DNA from: Dethiosulfovibrio peptidovorans DSM 11002
GTDB lineage: Bacteria > Synergistota > Synergistia > Synergistales > Dethiosulfovibrionaceae
Direction of reading: 5' to 3'
Length of the DNA: 64,000 nt
NCBI RefSeq assembly: GCF_000172975.1
Contig: NZ_ABTR02000001.1
Span: forward strand, 2,270,501 to 2,334,500
The notes below the pieces were generated by a model. It was not told the DNA's origin, did not search any database, and saw nothing but the letters and a program-made list of their open reading frames with translations. Positions 18,300 through 27,167 of this stretch are shown here, in pieces. The position numbers and the translations under genes are program-made. The first letter of the stretch is position 1. The number at the start of each line of letters is the position of its first letter.

Positions 18300-20614
18300 C
18301 AATCGGACTCCAAGGCGTGCTTAAAGACGTCTTTGGCGGAGGAGACAAAGACGAAACGAAGGCCGTCCTTAACCCACTCTTCAAGTTCTTCCACGTCGGG
18401 GCGATTGCCCTCGGGAACGATGATCCTCTTGATACCGTTTCTCTTGGCGGCCAAAATCTTTTCCCTGATACCCCCAATCGGGAGGACCTGTCCTAGGAGG
18501 GATATCTCGCCAGTCATAGCCACATCCGGAAGGTATCTTCTACCGGCCAAAACCGACAATATGGCTACAGCCATGGTTATACCGGCAGAAGGCCCGTCCT
18601 TCGGAATGGCGCCTTCAGGTACATGGAGATGGACGTCGAGACCGCTCCAGTCGACATCTTTAAGGCCAAGCTGTCCACCATGACCTTTCAGATATCCCAT
18701 TGCCGTCTGTGCCGATTCCTGCATGATGGAACCTAGGTTGCCGGTCAAGGTGACCTGCCCCTTCCCCTCCGTCGAGATAGCCTCTATCACCAGGACCTCA
18801 CCACCAGCTTGAGTCCAGGCCAAGCCCAAGGCGACTCCCCTGCGAGGACTCTTGGGAAGCCTGAGATCGTACCGTTTAGGAGCACCAAGATAGTCTTTTA
18901 GGTTTTTAGCGGTCACCTTTATAGGTCCGACTTTTTCGTCGGAATTCTCCGATTCGACGATCTTCATCGCTGCTTTCCTACAAAGGGAGGCGATGTTCCT
19001 CTCCAGGTTTCTTACGCCCGCTTCTCTCGTGTACTCTCCCACTATCTTTCGATAGACTCCGTCGGAAATGGTAAGGTCTTTCCTGCTCAGGCCGTTCTCT
19101 CTGAGAAGCTTAGGCAACAGGTGTTTCTTCGCTATCCTCAGTTTTTCCTCCATAACGTAACCGGAAAGCTCTATAACCTCCATACGATCCAACAAAGCGC
19201 TTGGGATGGTATGGGTGACGTTTGCGGTGGTAATGAACAGGACCTTGCTGAGATCGAAGGGTACCTCCAGATAATGGTCCACGAAGCGATCATTCTGCGA
19301 CGGATCTAGTACCTCCAAAAGAGCCGATGCCGGATCCCCTCTGAAATCGTTGCCCAGCTTATCGATCTCGTCCATCAACAACACCGGGTTCTTGGTCCCC
19401 ACCTGCTTTATCTTCTGCATTATCCTACCAGGCATGGATCCAATATAGGTCTTCCTATGGCCCCGTATCTCAGCTTCGTCTCTTACTCCACCCAGAGACA
19501 TGCTGACGAACTTTCTTCCCATAGCATCTGCGACGGAACGGCCTAACGAGGTTTTTCCGACCCCGGGAGGCCCGACAAGACAGAGAATTCCTCCTCTGGC
19601 TTGGTCTCCCGCCAGTTTCCTGACCGCTATGAATTCCAGGAGGCGTTTCTTTATCCTCTCGAGACCGTAATGATTGGACTCCAAGACGGAACGCACAGAG
19701 GACAGGTCGAGATTGTCCTCTGTTTCCTTGTGCCAAGGCATCCCCAAGATCCAGTCTATATAGCTCCTCACGACCGTGGCCTCCGCCGATAGAGGCGGCA
19801 TCTTGCCCAATCTTCGAAGTTCCTCCCTGGCCCGTTCCTCCACTTCCTCTGGAAGCTCTGCATTGAGGATCTTCTTTTCGTACCCGTCCAGTTCGGATTC
19901 CGAATCATCCTGCCCTAACTCGGAACGTATGATTTTCAGCTGCTCCCTCAGATAATATTGCTTCTGCCCCTGTTCCAGCTCCTGTTGAACTCTGTCGTGG
20001 ATATCGTGTTCCAGTTTCAGAAGTTCGTTTTCCTCCAGTAACGTCTTGAGAAGAAGCTCCAACCTCGTATCCATGCGGTTGCATTCCAAGAGATTCTGTT
20101 TTTTGTCAACATCTATGGTCAGATGAGACGCGACCAGGTCGGACATTTTATCCAGGTCTTTCACAGAATTGACCGAGATGAGGATCTCCGACGGAAGTTT
20201 TGGGTGAAGGGTTACGTATTCCTCGAAAGCCAGCATGACACTTCTCTTTAGCGCCTCTATCTTTTCATCTTTCCTCCATCGCCCTGTCTCAACTGGTACG
20301 ATATCGGCCGATAGGACATCCCTCTCCTTGACGAACGATCTGGCTCTCATTCGTCCGAGCCCCTCAAGTAAAACCTTAGTCGATCCATCCGGAACCCTGA
20401 CCATCTGAAGTATATTACAGAGAGTTCCCATAGAGTAAAGATCGCCGTCTCCGGGATCCTCTACCGACAGGTCCATCTGGGTCGCGACGAAAATCTTGCG
20501 ATCCTCGAGTATGGAAAGCTCAATAGCCTTGAGGGATCTGGGACGTCCTACGAAAAGAGGAGCAATGGCCCCCGGGAACATCACCATGTCCCGAACGGGA
20601 AGAACATAGGCCAT
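18299..20614 (-). CDS. lon: ATP-dependent protease Lon
   Basis: 771-aa AAA+ serine protease that degrades misfolded and regulatory proteins. The N-terminal substrate domain (LPVRDMVMFPGAIAPLFVGR) is followed by a coiled-coil region, Walker A GPPGVGKTSLGRSV, Walker B PVLLMDEIDKLG, and the C-terminal protease domain with the catalytic Ser in PKDGPSAGITMAV and the Lys in GIKRIIVPEGNR's vicinity (REKILAAKRN). Length is close to that of E. coli Lon. It starts three bases after clpX, which places two AAA+ proteases in one transcript. Confidence 0.97.
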   Translation of the reverse strand: MAYVLPVRDMVMFPGAIAPLFVGRPRSLKAIELSILEDRKIFVATQMDLSVEDPGDGDLYSMGTLCNILQMVRVPDGSTKVLLEGLGRMRARSFVKERDVLSADIVPVETGRWRKDEKIEALKRSVMLAFEEYVTLHPKLPSEILISVNSVKDLDKMSDLVASHLTIDVDKKQNLLECNRMDTRLELLLKTLLEENELLKLEHDIHDRVQQELEQGQKQYYLREQLKIIRSELGQDDSESELDGYEKKILNAELPEEVEERAREELRRLGKMPPLSAEATVVRSYIDWILGMPWHKETEDNLDLSSVRSVLESNHYGLERIKKRLLEFIAVRKLAGDQARGGILCLVGPPGVGKTSLGRSVADAMGRKFVSMSLGGVRDEAEIRGHRKTYIGSMPGRIMQKIKQVGTKNPVLLMDEIDKLGNDFRGDPASALLEVLDPSQNDRFVDHYLEVPFDLSKVLFITTANVTHTIPSALLDRMEVIELSGYVMEEKLRIAKKHLLPKLLRENGLSRKDLTISDGVYRKIVGEYTREAGVRNLERNIASLCRKAAMKIVESENSDEKVGPIKVTAKNLKDYLGAPKRYDLRLPKSPRRGVALGLAWTQAGGEVLVIEAISTEGKGQVTLTGNLGSIMQESAQTAMGYLKGHGGQLGLKDVDWSGLDVHLHVPEGAIPKDGPSAGITMAVAILSVLAGRRYLPDVAMTGEISLLGQVLPIGGIREKILAAKRNGIKRIIVPEGNRPDVEELEEWVKDGLRFVFVSSAKDVFKHALESD

Positions 20615-20617
20615 AAA

Positions 20618-21913
20618 CTAGGCTACCTCCTCATCGCTTCCGAGAACATACCTAGGCGGCTCCGAGCCGTCGATAAAACCTTCGTCCAGAATTATCTTGA
20701 CGACGTCGTCCTCTCTGGAAGGGATATCGTACATAAGATCCAACATTCTGCCTTCCATTATCGTCCTGAGTCCTCTTGCCCCGGTGTTCTTGATCATGGC
20801 TTTTTCAGCTACGGCTTTTAGGGCTCCCTCGGTAAACTCCAGATCGATGTTCTCCAGCTCAAGGAGTTTCTCATACTGTCTGACCAAAGCGTTACGAGGC
20901 TCGGTAAGTATCTTGACCAAGGCGTCTACGTCCAGGGTCTCCATGGGGACCAAAACGGGAATACGGCCTATGATCTCCGGTATAAAACCGAAGGACATCA
21001 GGTCGTCCGGTTCTGCATGAGACAGAAGCTCAAACCTCTTCGCCGACACTTTGCTGTGGACTTCGCCTCCAAAACCGATCATCTTTCTGTTCATCCTTCT
21101 GGCTACTATATCCTCAAGACCATCGAAGGCCCCTGCACATATGAAGAGGATATTGGTGGTATCTATCGATATGAACTCCTGATAGGGGTGTTTTCTGCCA
21201 CCCTTGGGGGGAATGTTGGCCAAGGTCCCCTCGAGTATCTTAAGCAATGCTTGCTGAACTCCTTCCCCCGAGACATCTCTGGTTATCGACGTAGACTCGG
21301 ACTTACGGGTTATCTTATCCATTTCGTCTATGTAGATGATCCCTCTCTCCGCAGCGGAGACATCGTAATCGGCGGCTTGTAGAAGCCTTACAAGGATATT
21401 CTCGACGTCCTCTCCGACATATCCAGCCTCTGTAAGAACGGTGGCATCAGCCATGGCAAAGGGAACGTTAAGCTTTTTGGCCAGTGTCTGGGCGATCAGA
21501 GTCTTTCCTGAACCGGTAGGACCGGCCAACAGCAGGTTGCTTTTCTGGATATCAACTTCGCTTTCGTTGGCTATATTGTTCTGAATCCTCCGATAGTGGT
21601 TATATACCGATACGGAGACGGCTCTCTTGGCCTTTTCCTGACCGATAACGTAACGATCTAGATAGGACTTGATCTCTCTGGGCTTGGGAATGTTGTTGAA
21701 GTCCATAAAAGGCTCCTTTACCGAGAGAGTCTTTCCCGACTCCTGAGAAGCCTGATCCTCCTGAAGTATCAGAGAACAGAGGTTGATGCACTCGTTACAT
21801 ATATAGACGCCAGGTCCGGCGATTAGCTTGACCACCTCTTCCTGGGTTTTTCCACAAAAGGAACAACGAATGCCCTTATCTCCGGTACGATCTTTTTCGT
21901 CAAAATTTCTCAT
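20618..21913 (-). CDS. clpX: ATP-dependent Clp protease ATP-binding subunit ClpX
   Basis: 431-aa AAA+ unfoldase that feeds ClpP. An N-terminal C4 zinc-binding domain (CSFCGKTQ...CNECINLC, residues 18-46) is followed by Walker [16 protein letters not shown], pore loop GYVGEDVEN, Walker [11 protein letters not shown] and sensor and ring motifs ([24 protein letters not shown]). It lies 117 bases after clpP, and that gap contains a stem-loop. Confidence 0.97.
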   Translation of the reverse strand: MRNFDEKDRTGDKGIRCSFCGKTQEEVVKLIAGPGVYICNECINLCSLILQEDQASQESGKTLSVKEPFMDFNNIPKPREIKSYLDRYVIGQEKAKRAVSVSVYNHYRRIQNNIANESEVDIQKSNLLLAGPTGSGKTLIAQTLAKKLNVPFAMADATVLTEAGYVGEDVENILVRLLQAADYDVSAAERGIIYIDEMDKITRKSESTSITRDVSGEGVQQALLKILEGTLANIPPKGGRKHPYQEFISIDTTNILFICAGAFDGLEDIVARRMNRKMIGFGGEVHSKVSAKRFELLSHAEPDDLMSFGFIPEIIGRIPVLVPMETLDVDALVKILTEPRNALVRQYEKLLELENIDLEFTEGALKAVAEKAMIKNTGARGLRTIMEGRMLDLMYDIPSREDDVVKIILDEGFIDGSEPPRYVLGSDEEVA

Positions 21914-21975
21914 TTTTCGTCCTCCTTGCGATCGAATAGGAATCTGGACGACGCATTAACGCCCATAATGCACAA

Positions 21976-22007
21976 ATAAGGGATACCCATTTTACGGGCT
22001 CCCTTAT
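21976..22007 (-). other. Stem-loop in the clpP-clpX spacer
   Basis: Outer 8-bp stem ATAAGGGA/TCCCTTAT and an inner GCCC/GGGT stem around a 7-base loop. Only a short TTG follows on the transcribed strand, so it is either a weak terminator that lowers clpX-lon expression relative to clpP, or an mRNA-stability element. Role is inferred. Confidence 0.6.
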
Positions 22008-22030
22008 CTGCGTCTCGGCGGTTACGAATT

Positions 22031-22609
22031 CTATCGTCTATCGATGACCTTGTCCACAAGCCCATAGGCCATGGCCTCGTCAGCTGACATATAGAAGTCC
22101 TTTTCCGTATCTTCGCATATCTTATCGAAATCCTGGCCACTGTGATCGGCCAAAATCCGATTCAAAGTTTCTTTAGTATGCAGAATCTCCTTGACCTGAA
22201 TAGCCATATCGGACGCTTTACCTCTGGCACCTCCCCAAGGTTGATGAATCATCACCCTGCTTCGAGGAAGAGATACTCTTTTCCCCGCCGTACCTGCGGT
22301 CAAGAGGACCGCCGCCATGCTGGCGGCTATTCCTACGACTATGGTCGAGATATCGCACTTGACATACTGCATGGTGTCATATATCGCCAACCCGGCGGTG
22401 GTGGAACCACCGGGGGAGTTGATGTAAAAGTAGATATCCTTGTCGGGGTTCTCGCTCTCCAAAAACAACATCTGGGCTATGACCGAGTTCGCCAGACCAT
22501 CGTTTATCTCGTCTCCTATGAAGACGATCCGGTCCTTCAAGAGCCTGGAGTAGATATCGTAAGATCTCTCTCCTCGGCCCGTTTGCTCTATGACATAAGG
22601 GATATACAT
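22031..22609 (-). CDS. clpP: ATP-dependent Clp protease proteolytic subunit ClpP
   Basis: 192-aa serine protease forming the ClpP tetradecamer. The catalytic triad falls at the canonical positions Ser97 (GIAASMAAV), His122 ([10 protein letters not shown]) and Asp171 ([12 protein letters not shown]). The N-terminal [19 protein letters not shown] matches the family, with no long propeptide. It is placed between tig and clpX, the common tig-clpP-clpX order. Confidence 0.97.
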   Translation of the reverse strand: MYIPYVIEQTGRGERSYDIYSRLLKDRIVFIGDEINDGLANSVIAQMLFLESENPDKDIYFYINSPGGSTTAGLAIYDTMQYVKCDISTIVVGIAASMAAVLLTAGTAGKRVSLPRSRVMIHQPWGGARGKASDMAIQVKEILHTKETLNRILADHSGQDFDKICEDTEKDFYMSADEAMAYGLVDKVIDRR

Positions 22610-22633
22610 CGAGGTAACTCCTCCCTGTCCTGA

Positions 22634-23920
22634 TTATTGAGCCTGGCCCAACTCCTTTTCCTCGACGGTGACTTTCTCCATCATGGCGGAGATCGTCTTT
22701 TTGACCTTCAGGCTGTGGGCTATCTCGTTGATCTTATCCTTGTTTTTAAGAAAAGCTTCCTTTACCGCCTCTACGCCAATTCCGTAACCATCGGCTACAC
22801 GCTGGAACTCCTCATCGAGATCTTCCTTGGTCAACTCCACTGCCAGATCCTTGCCGTAAGCCTCCAAGACCAGGAACTCCTTGACGTCCCTTTCAGCCTG
22901 AGAGGTTAGCTGTGAATCGTCTACACCCGCGGCTCCCTGCTCTTCCATCCGTTTCTTGAGGTTTTCGACCTGTCTGTTGACCATGGATACCGGAACCTCT
23001 ACCTCGGAGGCGTCGACCGATTTCCTGACCATATCGCCCTCGGCCGCCTGCTGAGCCTCGCCTTCCATATGTTCTCCAAGACGCTGAGATATGGATTCTC
23101 TGAAAGTTTCCTCGTCCATGGCCTCGCCTTCTTCGCCGAAGACCTGAACGAAGAAGGATGAATCGAGATCTGGAAGGACTCTTTCCTTGACTTCCTTTAC
23201 GGTAAACTTATACTTAGCGGTTTTTCCCGCTAATTTCTCGTCTTTGTAATCCTCGTCTATAACGACCTGAGACTCCCTTTCGTCCTCGGGAGAGACGCCA
23301 ACCAGGGTCTGATATATCTCCGGTCTCAATGTCTCCTCGACCAAGTCGAAAGAGTGGGTCTCAGCAGGATGGGAGACTATTTCCTCTCCATCGTCATCGA
23401 CCACTACCGTCGAATAATCTGCTACGACGACGTCTCCTGAAGCGCTGGGACGATCTACCGTCTCAAGAGAAGCGTGTCTTTTACGAAGATCCTCGATAGC
23501 TTCCGCTACATGGTCGTCGGTCACGTTTATCTTCGGTTTTACCACCAGGATCTCGGATAGATCGGCCAAGGACACCTCGGGCTCGACCTCAAAAACCAAG
23601 GTCAACTCCACGTCCTTCCCCTCTTCAATAACGTCGATCTTAACGTCCGGATCCTCGATAAGGTTCAAATCGTAATCGGTGGTTATCTCTCCCAGGAGAG
23701 ATGGGATCATCTCTTCCAACGCCTCTGCCAAAATAGCCTCTTTCCCGAAACGAAGATCGAGAACCTTTCTGGGGGCCTTCCCTCGACGAAACCCTGGGAT
23801 AGCCGCGTTTTTGGCGAGCTTATCGTACATCTTGGAGACCTCTTTTTTGAAGTCCTCTTTTTCAACAACCGCTTTTATGGTAACCACGTTCTTTTCCTGC
23901 GACAGCATCTCTGATCTCAC
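22634..23920 (-). CDS. tig: Trigger factor, ribosome-associated chaperone
   Basis: 428-aa chaperone and peptidyl-prolyl isomerase that meets nascent chains at the ribosome exit. The ribosome-binding signature GFRRGKAPRKVL lies near residue 42. A middle FKBP-type domain and an acidic helical C-terminal chaperone domain follow. GTG 23920 is preferred, with AAAGGGG nine bases upstream; a TTG at 23929 would abut the ribosome site. It is the first gene of the tig-clpP-clpX-lon-engB-valS-folC-pgeF run, and a TATACT element lies about 50 bases upstream. Confidence 0.95.
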   Translation of the reverse strand: MRSEMLSQEKNVVTIKAVVEKEDFKKEVSKMYDKLAKNAAIPGFRRGKAPRKVLDLRFGKEAILAEALEEMIPSLLGEITTDYDLNLIEDPDVKIDVIEEGKDVELTLVFEVEPEVSLADLSEILVVKPKINVTDDHVAEAIEDLRKRHASLETVDRPSASGDVVVADYSTVVVDDDGEEIVSHPAETHSFDLVEETLRPEIYQTLVGVSPEDERESQVVIDEDYKDEKLAGKTAKYKFTVKEVKERVLPDLDSSFFVQVFGEEGEAMDEETFRESISQRLGEHMEGEAQQAAEGDMVRKSVDASEVEVPVSMVNRQVENLKKRMEEQGAAGVDDSQLTSQAERDVKEFLVLEAYGKDLAVELTKEDLDEEFQRVADGYGIGVEAVKEAFLKNKDKINEIAHSLKVKKTISAMMEKVTVEEKELGQAQ

Positions 23921-23967
23921 GAGAGGCAACCCCTTTCACGACAACCTATATCTTAAACAACCACGGT

Positions 23968-23997
23968 AGTATATCACAAACGAACTTCTTTTACTAA
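23968..23997 (-). promoter_or_regulatory. Possible promoter for tig operon
   Basis: The -10 element TATACT (23968-23973) is good. The -35 is weak (TTAGTA with an 18-base spacer). The position in the 73-base gap upstream of tig, the first gene of the operon, supports it. Confidence 0.45.
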
Positions 23998-24002
23998 ATC
24001 AT

Positions 24003-24356
24003 TCATTCCTGTGCATCTATGAACAGACGTATCTCGTCGTTGGAACGATTAATGGCCTCCTCGTAGAGGAGAAACAGTTCCTCGAGAAGGTCTCTACGCT
24101 CATCACGACCGGCCTGACCTATGGCAGACAGCCTTTCTATTGACTCGAGACTTCCCATAGCTCCTAAACTGCCCTCTATCGAGTGAACCATCCGCCGTAC
24201 GTCCAACGGATCTCGTCGTCCTACGGCATCGGCCAGGGAGCGGTGCATCTCATCGTAATGAGATAAAAAGATGCGGGCCAACTCTACGGCCAGTTTTACA
24301 TCTCCCCCCGCCATGTCAAGCAAGCGTTTTTCTCGTTGACTTGAGGACTCGGACAC
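24003..24356 (-). CDS. Orphan HPt-domain phosphotransfer protein
   Basis: 117-aa four-helix histidine phosphotransfer (HPt) domain, expected to shuttle phosphate between a hybrid histidine kinase and response regulators. The phospho-acceptor is His58 in MVHSIEGSLGAMG; the usual HxxKGS motif has Glu where Lys is common. The rest is helical and acidic, ending ...NDEIRLFIDAQE. GTG 24356 is chosen, with AGAGG eight bases upstream. No kinase or receiver gene is in the window, so its partners are elsewhere. It sits between the tRNA cluster and tig on the same strand. Confidence 0.82.
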   Translation of the reverse strand: MSESSSQREKRLLDMAGGDVKLAVELARIFLSHYDEMHRSLADAVGRRDPLDVRRMVHSIEGSLGAMGSLESIERLSAIGQAGRDERRDLLEELFLLYEEAINRSNDEIRLFIDAQE

Positions 24357-24505
24357 GGGCAACACCTCTGCATTGGTTAAATTTTATTCTACGAATAAAC
24401 AAGACTCCTGAAGCAACACGCCCCAAAAACAGCTTATCATACAAAGGAGAATAAGAGTACTAAAAGGAAGGGTAATAGATGAAGGGGATCCCTTAACGAG
24501 GAAAA

Positions 24506-24590
24506 TGGTGCGAGAGAGGGGACTTGAACCCCTACGCACGAAGGCACTGGATCCTAAATCCAGCGTGTCTACCAATTCCACCACTCTCGC
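24506..24590 (-). tRNA. tRNA-Leu (anticodon TAG)
   Basis: 85-base class II tRNA with a long variable arm, acceptor pair GCGAGAG/CTCTCGC, and the 3' CCA encoded. The anticodon loop TTTAGGA gives TAG, reading CUA/CUN. Last of the eight-tRNA cluster in the transcribed direction. Confidence 0.96.
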
Positions 24591-24609
24591 ATCGTCGTTG
24601 GCGGAAAAA

Positions 24610-24685
24610 TGGTGGACCGTACAGGAATCGAACCTGTAACCCCCTGATTAAGAGTCAGGTGCTCTGCCAGTTGAGCTAACGGTCC
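24610..24685 (-). tRNA. tRNA-Lys (anticodon CTT), copy 1
   Basis: 76-base cloverleaf, acceptor GGACCGT/ACGGTCC, anticodon loop CTCTTAA, CCA encoded. It differs from copy 2 only at the 4:69 base pair of the acceptor stem (C:G here). Confidence 0.96.
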
Positions 24686-24714
24686 CATTAGAAGGCATCA
24701 CCAAGACGGAAAAT

Positions 24715-24790
24715 TGGTGGATCGTACAGGAATCGAACCTGTAACCCCCTGATTAAGAGTCAGGTGCTCTGCCAGTTGAGCTAACGATCC
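24715..24790 (-). tRNA. tRNA-Lys (anticodon CTT), copy 2
   Basis: 76 bases, acceptor GGATCGT/ACGATCC, CCA encoded. Identical to copy 1 except for a compensated pair 4:69 (T:A here), so this is a tandem duplication with a structure-preserving double change. Confidence 0.96.
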
Positions 24791-24800
24791 ACAAAGATAA

Positions 24801-24878
24801 TGGGGTGAGTGAGGGGATTCGAACCCCCGACCTCTGGAACCACAATCCAGCGTTCTAACCAACTGAACTACACTCACC
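24801..24878 (-). tRNA. tRNA-His (anticodon GTG)
   Basis: Acceptor GTGAGTG/CACTCAC with an encoded extra 5' G (G-1) opposite discriminator C73, the identity feature of tRNA-His. Anticodon loop TTGTGGT; CCA encoded. Confidence 0.96.
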
Positions 24879-24888
24879 ATAAAACTCT

Positions 24889-24965
<77 letters not shown>

Positions 24966-24973
24966 AAAAAAAA

Positions 24974-25049
24974 TGGAGCGGAAAACGGGACTCGAACCCG
25001 CAACCCCCAGCTTGGAAGGCTAGTGCTCTACCAATTGAGCTATTTCCGC
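24974..25049 (-). tRNA. tRNA-Gly (anticodon TCC)
   Basis: 76 bases, acceptor GCGGAAA/TTTCCGC, anticodon loop CTTCCAA reading GGA/GGG. CCA encoded. Confidence 0.96.
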
Positions 25050-25064
25050 ATATCCATCGTAATA

Positions 25065-25142
25065 TGGTCGGGGCGAAAGGATTCGAACCTTCGACCCCCT
25101 GCTCCCAAAGCAGGTGCGCTAACCAGACTGCGCTACGCCCCG
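25065..25142 (-). tRNA. tRNA-Pro (anticodon TGG)
   Basis: 78 bases, acceptor CGGGGCG/CGCCCCG, anticodon loop TTTGGGA. CCA encoded. A promoter (25200-25228) lies about 50 bases upstream. Confidence 0.96.
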
Positions 25143-25199
25143 CACTACAGCCGAAGGGTGAAAACTTGACCTAACAGCGCCCGAACTCGGTACCGGGAA

Positions 25200-25228
25200 A
25201 TGATACAACAAGAAGCTAAAACCGTCAA
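25200..25228 (-). promoter_or_regulatory. Sigma70-type promoter for the tRNA-Pro...Leu segment
   Basis: TTGACG (25223-25228), a 17-base spacer and TATCAT (25200-25205) on the minus strand, in the 137-base gap between tRNA-Ala and tRNA-Pro. Expected start of transcription is near 25193. Confidence 0.75.
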
Positions 25229-25279
25229 GCATTTCCCTATCCCATGAAAATCCGCAGAAAAGTCTAAAAAGAGCTAATC

Positions 25280-25354
25280 TGGTGGAGCTGGGGGGACTCG
25301 AACCCCCGACCTATTCCTTGCGAAGGAATCGCGCTCCCTCTGCGCCACAGCCCC
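25280..25354 (-). tRNA. tRNA-Ala (anticodon CGC)
   Basis: 75 bases, acceptor GGGGCTG/CAGCTCC including the G3:U70 wobble pair that identifies tRNA-Ala. Anticodon loop TTCGCAA, reading GCG. CCA encoded. First gene of the tRNA cluster as transcribed. Confidence 0.96.
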
Positions 25355-25375
25355 TCTCATCACGAGACGGCGATA

Positions 25376-25404
25376 ATTGTACGGATATGAGGCGATCTTG
25401 TCAA
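25376..25404 (-). promoter_or_regulatory. Strong sigma70-type promoter for the tRNA cluster
   Basis: Consensus TTGACA (25399-25404), exactly 17 bases, then TACAAT (25376-25381), reading minus. The predicted start lies about 15 bases before tRNA-Ala. A weaker plus-strand match (TTGTCA 25398-25403, TACCCT 25421-25426) that could serve rqcH overlaps its -35. Confidence 0.9.
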
Positions 25405-25466
25405 GCAAAGAAAAAAGGATTACCCTAACACCCAACGGTTAAAGACCGAGGATGGAGCGTGATCTT

Positions 25467-27167
25467 ATGGGATATGGCCCAGAACTGGTTGGTGCCCTCT
25501 CTAAGGAACTTTCTTCACTGTTGGAGGGAAAATCGATCTCAAAGATAGAGGGAGGAAAAGAGTGGATTCTCTTAAGAATGAGGGATAAAAACATTTTCGT
25601 GTCCTGGGGACAGGAAAACTTCGGGGTAACTCTTCTCTCTACGAAACAGACGCTTTTATGCAAAGAGCTAAAACCTATCCGAGGCGGCCTCCCGCTAGCA
25701 CTGAACAAATATCTATCAGGAGGAAAGATAAAGAGCATACGTCAGGAAAAAATGGACAGAGTAATAGCCATCGACATAAGACGGTTCGTAGGGGCAGGGA
25801 TAGAGAACGAATACACAGTGATAATAGAGCTTATGGGGCGGCTGAGCAACGTAATTCTTCTGGACGGAGAGGGAACCATAATAGAACCTGCCAGACACGT
25901 GCATCCGGACGTAAACCGCTACAGAAGCGTGCTCCCAGGTCAGACCTACGTATCTCCGCCGCCAGTCCAGGGAATATCGCCCGATGGCATAGAGAGATTG
26001 AACATCATAGATTATCTAAAAAACCCGATAGGCATAGGCAAAAAGCTGTCTAAAAACCTGCTGATAGAGGTCGAAAAAGGGTCGTTAACCCAGGACGAAG
26101 TACTTTTTGATCTAAAGAGGATGTTAAACGGTGAGGGGATCGTCCAGGACATAGGAGATTACACCTCCATATGGCCTCGTCCTCTGGAGTCGGGAAAAGT
26201 TCTTCAGGAAGGAACCATAGAGATCTTTCGACGTATATCTTTTTGGAGAGCTCTGGAAAGGGTTCGATTCAAATTGATATCGGAGGGCAAAAAGAGACTA
26301 TCCAAGAGGATAAAAAGCCTCAATCGACACATCGAGGGAGTGTCTAGACAGCTCAAAATGATAGACGAAGCCGAGGTTTTCCGCATAAAGGGAGAAACCA
26401 TCCTGTCTAACCTACATGTAATACCGTCGAGGACACCGGAAATGGAACTACCCTATTGGAACGAAGAGGGGCGAGAGGTCAAGCTATCGGTGAAACTCAA
26501 CCCCGACCTCTCCCCGTCGGCAAACGCCGCTATATACTTTAAAAAATACAAAAAGTACGCCGCCGACGAAAAGTCGGTACTCGCACACAGGGAAAAGGTA
26601 CTTAAAGAGAAGGAGGAAATGGAGGCAGAGCTGGATAATCTGGACAGAATCGAGGACATAGGGCTCCTCCGACAGATGGTCTCGGAAATATCGGGAAAAA
26701 GCGACGACGCCACGAGAGATAAAAGACGCAAGAAAAGAAAAGAGGAAAAAGAGCCTCCTCATATACGATACGACTTCCAAGACAGCCTTATCCTGGTAGG
26801 GCTGAACGAGAGAGGGAATCGTCACGTGACCTTTCGTATGGCTGGACCGGACGATATATGGTTCCATATACATGAAATGCCGGGAAGCCATGTTATATTA
26901 AAGGCCCCTCCCAAAGACCAAGTCCTGTTGGATACGGCAATAAGGATATGTGCATCCCTAGCCGTCTATTACTCAAAGGGAGCTAACCTACCTAGCTCCT
27001 CGGTGGATTACACTAGTAGAAAACACGTCCGTCATATACAGGGAGCCGGACCGGCGCAGGTGACATATAAAAACAGCGACTCCATAACGGTCAACTCCGA
27101 CCTATGGAGAGAACTCTTGAAAGAACCGACGAGAGATCACGAGGAAGAACGGAACGAAAATTCATGA
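25467..27167 (+). CDS. rqcH: RqcH/NFACT-family ribosome quality-control protein
   Basis: 566-aa homologue of Rqc2/NEMF (also named FbpA). It binds stalled 50S-peptidyl-tRNA complexes and directs C-terminal alanine tailing of the nascent chain. The NFACT-N domain holds the tRNA-binding Asp-Arg pair at exactly residues 97-98 (QEKMDRVI) and ELMGRLSNVILLDG. A helix-hairpin-helix and coiled-coil middle (about 250-440) follows, and then NFACT-R with DDIWFHIHEMPGSHVIL. The start ATG 25467 has GGAG nine bases upstream, and it alone places DR at 97-98; ATG 25452 is rejected. It is the only complete plus-strand protein gene here. Its last 77 bases overlap the convergent pseudouridine synthase gene. Confidence 0.95.
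   Translation: MGYGPELVGALSKELSSLLEGKSISKIEGGKEWILLRMRDKNIFVSWGQENFGVTLLSTKQTLLCKELKPIRGGLPLALNKYLSGGKIKSIRQEKMDRVIAIDIRRFVGAGIENEYTVIIELMGRLSNVILLDGEGTIIEPARHVHPDVNRYRSVLPGQTYVSPPPVQGISPDGIERLNIIDYLKNPIGIGKKLSKNLLIEVEKGSLTQDEVLFDLKRMLNGEGIVQDIGDYTSIWPRPLESGKVLQEGTIEIFRRISFWRALERVRFKLISEGKKRLSKRIKSLNRHIEGVSRQLKMIDEAEVFRIKGETILSNLHVIPSRTPEMELPYWNEEGREVKLSVKLNPDLSPSANAAIYFKKYKKYAADEKSVLAHREKVLKEKEEMEAELDNLDRIEDIGLLRQMVSEISGKSDDATRDKRRKKRKEEKEPPHIRYDFQDSLILVGLNERGNRHVTFRMAGPDDIWFHIHEMPGSHVILKAPPKDQVLLDTAIRICASLAVYYSKGANLPSSSVDYTSRKHVRHIQGAGPAQVTYKNSDSITVNSDLWRELLKEPTRDHEEERNENS

Noticed and set aside
21345..21360. TCTCCGC-A-GCGGAGA palindrome in clpX
   Set aside because: Seven-base arms with a one-base centre cannot form a normal hairpin, and chance is a sufficient explanation.
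24481..24500. AAGGG/CCCTT palindrome after tRNA-Leu as a terminator
   Set aside because: The stem is 5 bp with a very tight loop and no U-run follows; the tRNA transcript may continue toward the HPt gene.
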